From Calycina herbarum (lineage: Eukaryota; Ascomycota; Leotiomycetes; Helotiales; Pezizellaceae), in NCBI GenBank assembly GCA_001414485.1, contig LLEY01000111.1, forward strand, positions 124,001 through 188,000: a DNA stretch of 64,000 bases, in the 5' to 3' direction. How positions within the stretch are numbered: position 1 is the stretch's first letter; every line of letters starts with the position of its first letter. Both the position numbers and the translations under genes were made by a program. Positions 58,901 through 64,000 of the stretch are shown one piece after another. The notes beneath the pieces were generated by a model. It was not told the origin of the DNA. It worked only from the letters and a program-made list of their open reading frames with translations, and ran no database searches.

Positions 58901-59755
58901 AGAAGTTGGAACTTTAATCGCACAATCAAATTTCAGAATAATATTGAAATTCCGACGGGAGCTATGCTTCATATCACAGGACAGGTTACTATATAATTTT
59001 CTTCTTGAAAACTGTTCCTTCTTGATGTTGGCTAGTGGGCTGGCTGTTTTGAGTGCTTTCACGATTTTCAGGTTGCATTCACAACCATTTGACCACTTCA
59101 CACTCATCACATTTTGAGTGAACAAAATCATTTTCACACGTTTTCAATACCTTACACCGTTTTATCGTCATGCAAACACATCAATGCCAATGTTTTTAGC
59201 CAGGGACAAGCTACCGGAAAAGGAGCCGCAATGACTCAATCGAAGAATGATATCCATATTCAACTCAATTCAATTCTCTAGAGAGATTTCCATTGGTCGT
59301 TTTATCTTCATGTACATGGGCGGCTGGCTTCAGGTGACTCAACATCAACGATTAACGAGTCTGAGTGCAGCTTTGACTTTTCGAAAGCACGATCGTGGAG
59401 ATGATTGGTTCACCGCTACATGGTGGCTCGCTTCATGCAGGTTCAACCACTCCTGATGCTCGATTAACCGCGAGCTCGGCCTTCTGAAGCGGGAACTTCA
59501 CGACGTTCACGAAAGACTTCACTTTGGCAATGCTTTGGGTTCGCGACATATATATGGGGGCTCCCCGTGATGTGTGTCGATTTCGTCCCATCATCTTTCA
59601 CGACTTCACATAGAAATCCTTGAAAGTAACCCGAAAAGGTCATCAGGCTACTCGCTGAAATACACACATTCTCCATCGTCTAAGAAGTTCCAACGACTTC
59701 ACATCCCTTCTCTCCTGAATCTTGCATACATCACTGCAATTCTCACTCACTCATC

Positions 59756-61495
59756 ATGGCCGAATTCCACGCCGCAGTTTCCACGCTTCTCGATGCCTTT
59801 GCACATGGCATCACCACAATCAAAACCCAAAAAAGCCGTCGACCAAAACACAGTTCCTCCTCTGGCTCAGCCTCGGAAAAGCGTTTAAGCAAATCCCTCA
59901 AGAAAAACAGAAGTGAAGTAAAATCAGCATACGACCATGACCTCGACCGTTTCGGTTCCGGGTTCGCAGTAGGCGATGGTAAACCTCACTTCCCCCTTCC
60001 CTCCTCCCGACCAACTACAAAACCATCTAACATTGTTACATAGACGAAGCACGCACCTCCCTAGCCGGAATCCTAACCCGACTAACCACAGGCTTCCTCT
60101 CCATCTTCAACCGCTTTCTTCGCGGGAAAAGTACGGCTTCTGATTATCAGACTTTGTTAAGTCTTTCGGACGTTTCCCGTCGTGAAACGATTCGGACTTT
60201 TGATCAGTTGAGCGAGAGGTTGAGTAGTTCTAGCTTGGCGCTTGTGAGCGAGAAGGAGAAGGATTACTCGAAGAAGCGGAAGAAGGGACATACGAGTACG
60301 AGTAAGAGTTCGAGTGCTAGTCGGACGGTGGGGAGTAAGGGGAGGAAGAGTAAGAAGGGGGGTGCTGTTACGCCGTTGGGGATGGCTACTAGTTCGGGGG
60401 TGAGTTTTCTTTCCTTTCTTCCTCTTGTTGTTTGCTTTCCTTGTTTTGGTACTGAGAAATCCTGGTTTGTTCGAACGTGATTGTCTCCGCTTGTGTGTTT
60501 GAGAAGGAGAAATCGACTTGAGTGCTTAAAATACGGTCTCAGTGAGTCGACAGAAAATGATAGCCATTCGACAAAATGATTACCCCGAGAGTCCATAGAA
60601 TCTATCGAGGGAAAGATGACACTTGATGCTCAAACCAAAAGCGACTATGTATATGGAATGTGAAATGTCGAGATAGTGATATTACTATATGCCTCCCGGC
60701 TATGGAGGCTGGGGAGATTGAAGGAAGATTGTTGTCTGAGAAAGAGAGAACCTTCGTTGTCAAACTTCGAATATCCTTGACTTTCTCCTATAATACGTTT
60801 CAAGTTCTCACTCTTTTCTTACTGGTCGGAAGAGGGCAATATCATGAAGTCTCAGATCTATCGATTTTCTTTCAAACTTACTTCCCTTTGGTCCTTGCAA
60901 GAGATGTCTTCTACTTCAATCGAAACTCCGAAGTTCTTTCATTTTCCAGGTACTAACACCTCACCAGTGGATACGCCCAAAACCAACAACAACTTCCACC
61001 ACCAAAAAGCGCACCTCAAAATCCAGCTCCAGATCCTCCTCCGTCTCACGAAAAACCCCCCTCCTCGAAGCCCCCCCACCACCCCAACAATCCCCACCAA
61101 TCCTCACACCACCATCTTCCCCTCCTCCCCGCTACGAAGTCCATCCGCAATCTAAATATCGAACTCAATCGGGCAAATCCTTCAAAGTCCCGCAAATCCC
61201 GCAATCTAGATATGAAGTCTATCAAATCCCTCAACTTCGACCGGAAAATGTTTCCGCACTCCGACCACAAGATACCAAACGTCCACTTGGGAGGAAGGAG
61301 GTGAATAGGAAGTCTTTTATGAGTTTTGAATCTGATAGTACGAAGTTGGGGGAGATTCCGGAGTATAAGTGGAGTAAGCCACCTGGGGCGGGAGGGAAGA
61401 GGGAGTTTGAGGCTCAGCCATTCTTCCCGCTGGGAGGTGCGGTGCAAGAGCCTGTCAAGAAGTCGAGGTTGAGAAGATTGTTTGGAAGGTCGTGA
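59756..61495 (+). CDS. Basic Ser/Pro-rich fungal protein of unknown function
   Basis: Exons 59756-59978, 60044-60399 and 60968-61495 give 368 residues. The N-terminus MAEFHAAVSTLLDAFAHGITTIK and the segment TSLAGILTRLTTGFLSIFNRFLRG look like amphipathic helices; the rest is Lys/Ser-rich (SKSSSRSSSVSRK), then Pro-rich, ending SRLRRLFGRS. First intron is 65 bp with branch ATCTAAC. The second is 568 bp, long for this genome, but its donor GTGAGT, branch TACTAAC and acceptor CACCAG are textbook and phase is kept. An unrecognised exon inside it is possible. The protein resembles mould hypothetical proteins; I assign no function. Confidence 0.75.
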
Positions 61496-62069
61496 GGTGG
61501 TGGATAGAGATGTGGGTTGTTGAGAGACTTGAACTTTTTCTTTTGCTTTCCTTTTCTTTGTTCGTTTCTGTGGCGAGTGAGGTTATGATGTGAAGTGGAG
61601 GTTTAGTTCTTGATGAGGTTGTCTCTTATGTCTTGGTTTCGTTTCTTTGTACCTTTCTGTAGTGACGAGGTTTATGACTTGATGATTGAGATGCCTGCTG
61701 TGTTACTTGGTTGTTTAGCTTGACTTAGTGTTGATGGATTGATGGGAGGTGATGAGTATATACTTCTGTTCGTAGATAGCAATATTATATTTGAAAAAGG
61801 AAACTGATTTGACCTCACAACCGTAAAAAGCATATCAAACCCAAATCTTTCGACCCAGATTAACTTCCAAAGCCATGTGGCACTTCTACAATAAGTCGTA
61901 TACAAGTAAGCTTCTTAGTCTATAGGAAAAAATTTTCGTGAGTTCGATCTTTATACTCGCATAGTTTGATAATGATCCGAGCAACAAGAAGATATTGCCA
62001 CAACTACATATTCGCCAGCAAGCCTCGTTCTTGCTTATAATAAATCAAAGTACCGTCCTCCGCTAAATT

Positions 62070-62092
62070 GGGGGGGGGGGGGGGGGGGGGGG
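62070..62092. repeat. G homopolymer of 23
   Basis: An uninterrupted run of 23 G in an AT-rich context. Confidence 0.9.
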
Positions 62093-63418
62093 TCTTGTAT
62101 ATCGAGATGAGCAGTCAAATCCCGGAGATAATCCAAATTCGTAGGCCGCAGCGATAATTCTCAACTTCTCCACTTCAAACTTATCTCTCCACTTCTCCAC
62201 CTGAACTCTTCTGATTGACCTGACAATAAATAAAAATCGACAGCGGCAAGAATTTCGACAGCAAATAGAGCATCGTAACTACTACTGTCAGATAATGAAG
62301 ATGCTGGCTTAGATTTCAAGGATAGATTGAAAGATCCAAGAGGTCTGACCGACGTGTCAGAAGACACCGTCAAACTACCCTGGAATCTGGAGATAACCCC
62401 GAAACTTCGAAGCCATGCGCAATATTGTCTCCCCATATTACCAGCCGCCTTCCCCGCACAGTCTCAAAATTTATAGCAAATTTTCCTTTCCCTCAACCTA
62501 GAATTCCTAGACTATCCACCAGCCTTATATCGTATAAAAACGATGAATTAAGACGGTAAAACTTCCGGTAGTCTCATGCCCCAAGTAATTGTTTTTCCCA
62601 TTATCCTATTATCCCATTCCGTTTTCTAAGCTACATCTGGAGAGCCCATATGAGGAAGAGGAACAATTCTCAGGCTTTAACATCTGCGAATACACTAAGA
62701 GTCTCTGTGAATAACAACTTGATATCTCTGCGGAGAGACTATTTGTCTGGTGCCCCTCTGAGAGATTCAGTTTTTATCGTAATACACACCAAATGAATCA
62801 GAGTAATTGGCTTTCGAGCTTTGATAATCCTAAAACTTCCAAAACATCCAAGTCTATTTTTGAACTTTTAGCAAGTTATCTTCTCATGGGTGTTTGTAGA
62901 ACGATGACTCGTCTTATCAAAGAACGATCGGCGGGGAAATTGAAATGGAACCCCCAACCATCCTTTTAAGTCCCTAACGGACTGTCAACTTCATGGATGC
63001 TCTGCCAAGGTATAATTTAGTTTCCTATGACTTGGTAAATTTCAATAGTAACCTTAACCAAAATAATAGTAAGGGGAGCCTAAGCGAGGATGACCATAGC
63101 TGCGCCCATAATCGCGTTTTCTTAACAAGTTTAACAACGTCCTTGGATGGAAGAAAAACAAAATTAAAGTGGGCCACTTCCTGGATCGAACCAGAGACCT
63201 CACTGGTGATCGTAGGTCCAGCTCCGGAGGGAAGAGATGGGCCGAAGGTACACCACTAGCAATCCAGACTGAAGCCATCCCCACTTACCATGCAAGGCCA
63301 CACTTGAAGCGTATTCTAAATGCTCGCGCCATCGGGACAGGTAATACTGTGATGCATAGAGTGGACGAAATGTGAACGATCCTCGAGCTCAGGAACGGGT
63401 ATCGACCCCGAAAATAGG

Positions 63419-63443
63419 TGAGCCTTGCCTTGGTGAAGGCTCA
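63419..63443. repeat. Perfect 8-bp hairpin
   Basis: TGAGCCTT (63419-63426) pairs with AAGGCTCA (63436-63443) around a 9-nt loop. Confidence 0.6.
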
Positions 63444-63534
63444 GAGTGACATCGAGAGCTTCCCCGTGAACCCAGTGGTAGTCGCATGCAGGGTTCGGTC
63501 AAATGGGTATTGAGGGCGGGGGCACTGTGCACAT

Positions 63535-63784
63535 GTTGAGGTGGTTGAGAGGGAAGGAGCAACCCAACGAGGCACACGATTAGGAAGTAGTTGCCTTTAC
63601 CTTCTGGCTCTTGTCCATCTGCCCCAAGGCAGTGCGCAGGCGTGGTTTAATTATGCCAACCTCGAAGCAGGGTTGGGGGTGCGTGGTGCCTTCCCTTCTA
63701 GACATTAAGGAAGGCAAGCTCGCATCGTGGTGACAGTATGATGTCGAGGTCGATTGCTCCTTCCCTCTTTACCTCGACCTCAAC
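63535..63784. mobile_element. Family B inverted arms
   Basis: GTTGAGGTGGTTGAGAGGGA through GGAGCAAC (63535-63563) is inverted at 63752-63784 (GATTGCTCC...CCTCAAC) with few mismatches over about 30 bp. Either this is one element of 250 bp, or the two arms are facing ends of two neighbouring elements; comparison with the 21.5- and 32.5-kb copies, where the arms point the other way, favours the second reading. Confidence 0.5.
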
Positions 63785-64000
63785 CTCGACGCGCGGCCTC
63801 GAACCGACCAGGACCCACCATGCTAAGACTTAGCTTCGAGTATAAACCGCCCCCCCCACCTCAGATCCCTTCTTATATAAATGAATTCTTGTCATCGAAA
63901 CCGAATCGCGGGGGGGGGTGGGGAGTTTGCGTAGAGTAAAGTGATCTAAAGCCCAAAGCTCTTTGAGATCTTGAAGAATAAGAATTGCTATTCTACTTTG

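Larger units (their letters stand above)
54810..59755. other. Long gene-poor region with simple repeats
   Basis: Nearly 5 kb without a gene I can support. It holds three kinds of short tandem repeat (55291-55416, 55741-55774, 55914-55949), a short stretch resembling a HET core motif at 56748-56795, and a small frame at 58727-58996 with internally similar beta-like segments. Frames at 56276-56731 and 57626-57991 start with ATG or near it but show no family motif. Confidence 0.5.
61496..64000. other. Terminal non-coding region with repeats
   Basis: No gene is supported. It holds a run of 23 G (62070-62092), a perfect hairpin at 63419-63443 and family B arms at 63535-63784. C- and G-runs near 63850 and 63911 suggest more low-complexity DNA. 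A gene may begin beyond the window edge. Confidence 0.5.

Noticed and set aside
63170..63235. tRNA-like sequence on the minus strand with a B-box match (GGTTCGATCC)
   Set aside because: The T stem has a mismatch, and no A box, acceptor stem or anticodon arm can be drawn at the right distance. At most a tRNA-derived repeat fragment.
1..64000. CRISPR arrays, operons or bacterial-type regulatory sites
   Set aside because: None are seen, and the spliced genes show a eukaryotic genome where these are not expected.

Overview
The window is nuclear DNA of a filamentous ascomycete (Pezizomycotina). The evidence is short introns (about 48-195 bp) with GT...AG borders and CTAAC/CTGAC-like branch sites, single-gene transcription units on both strands, and typical mould gene families (Clr5, HET, 2EXR, fungal RPEL protein). 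Placement near Leotiomycetes is a guess from the general look of the proteins. I rebuilt exon joins by hand from reading frame, splice sites and family fit; none was confirmed with transcripts or a database.

Layout. 1-4.7 kb: no convincing gene, but several inverted repeats. 4.7-6.7 kb: a Clr5-domain protein. 8.5-9.9 kb: a broken HET (heterokaryon incompatibility) gene, followed at 10.3-11.0 kb by a small Cys-x-His protein with a Lys/Glu tail. 13.5-20.8 kb is a housekeeping block: a three-repeat RPEL protein, DNA polymerase kappa, mitochondrial elongation factor G (divergent from pol kappa over a 251-bp promoter) and a PMP3 membrane proteolipid. 23-30.8 kb: a SEA4/Mios WD40 protein of the GATOR2-type TORC1 regulator, the rRNA-processing factor EFG1 and a double-stranded RNA-binding protein. 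31.2 kb: a small protein with an internal duplication. 32.9-36.3 kb: an F-box protein and the tRNA 2'-phosphotransferase TPT1. 37.7-40.6 kb: a large disordered coiled-coil protein. 44.5-46.8 kb: an F-box/LRR protein ending in a CaaX box. 48.3-54.8 kb: a 2EXR protein, a Methyltransf_16 enzyme with a 611-bp intron, and a Cys/His plus coiled-coil protein. 59.8-61.5 kb: a basic Ser/Pro-rich protein. The remaining DNA, about half the window, holds no gene I can support.

Function. There is no gene cluster of one pathway. Several genes concern RNA and translation (MEF1, TPT1, EFG1, dsRNA-binding protein), growth control (SEA4), protein turnover (two F-box proteins) and DNA-damage tolerance (pol kappa).

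Most interesting structure. (1) A short inverted-repeat element family (terminal motif AAAAGYGGCAGTAAA) occurs at about 3.06, 27.5, 29.4-29.6 and 42.7 kb. One copy lies in the shared SEA4/EFG1 promoter and differs from the 29.4-kb copy mostly by C/T and G/A changes, as repeat-induced point mutation would cause. (2) A second dispersed motif (GGTYGYTCCTTCCC) occurs at 21.5-22.2, 32.0-32.6, 52.0 and 63.5-63.8 kb, once inside an intron. (3) The SEA4 N-terminus carries three tandem RSPIK repeats. (4) TPT1 has two in-frame starts, the upstream one adding a mitochondrial-type leader. (5) The F-box/LRR protein appears to be prenylated through a separate tiny last exon. I saw no clearly new multi-gene system.
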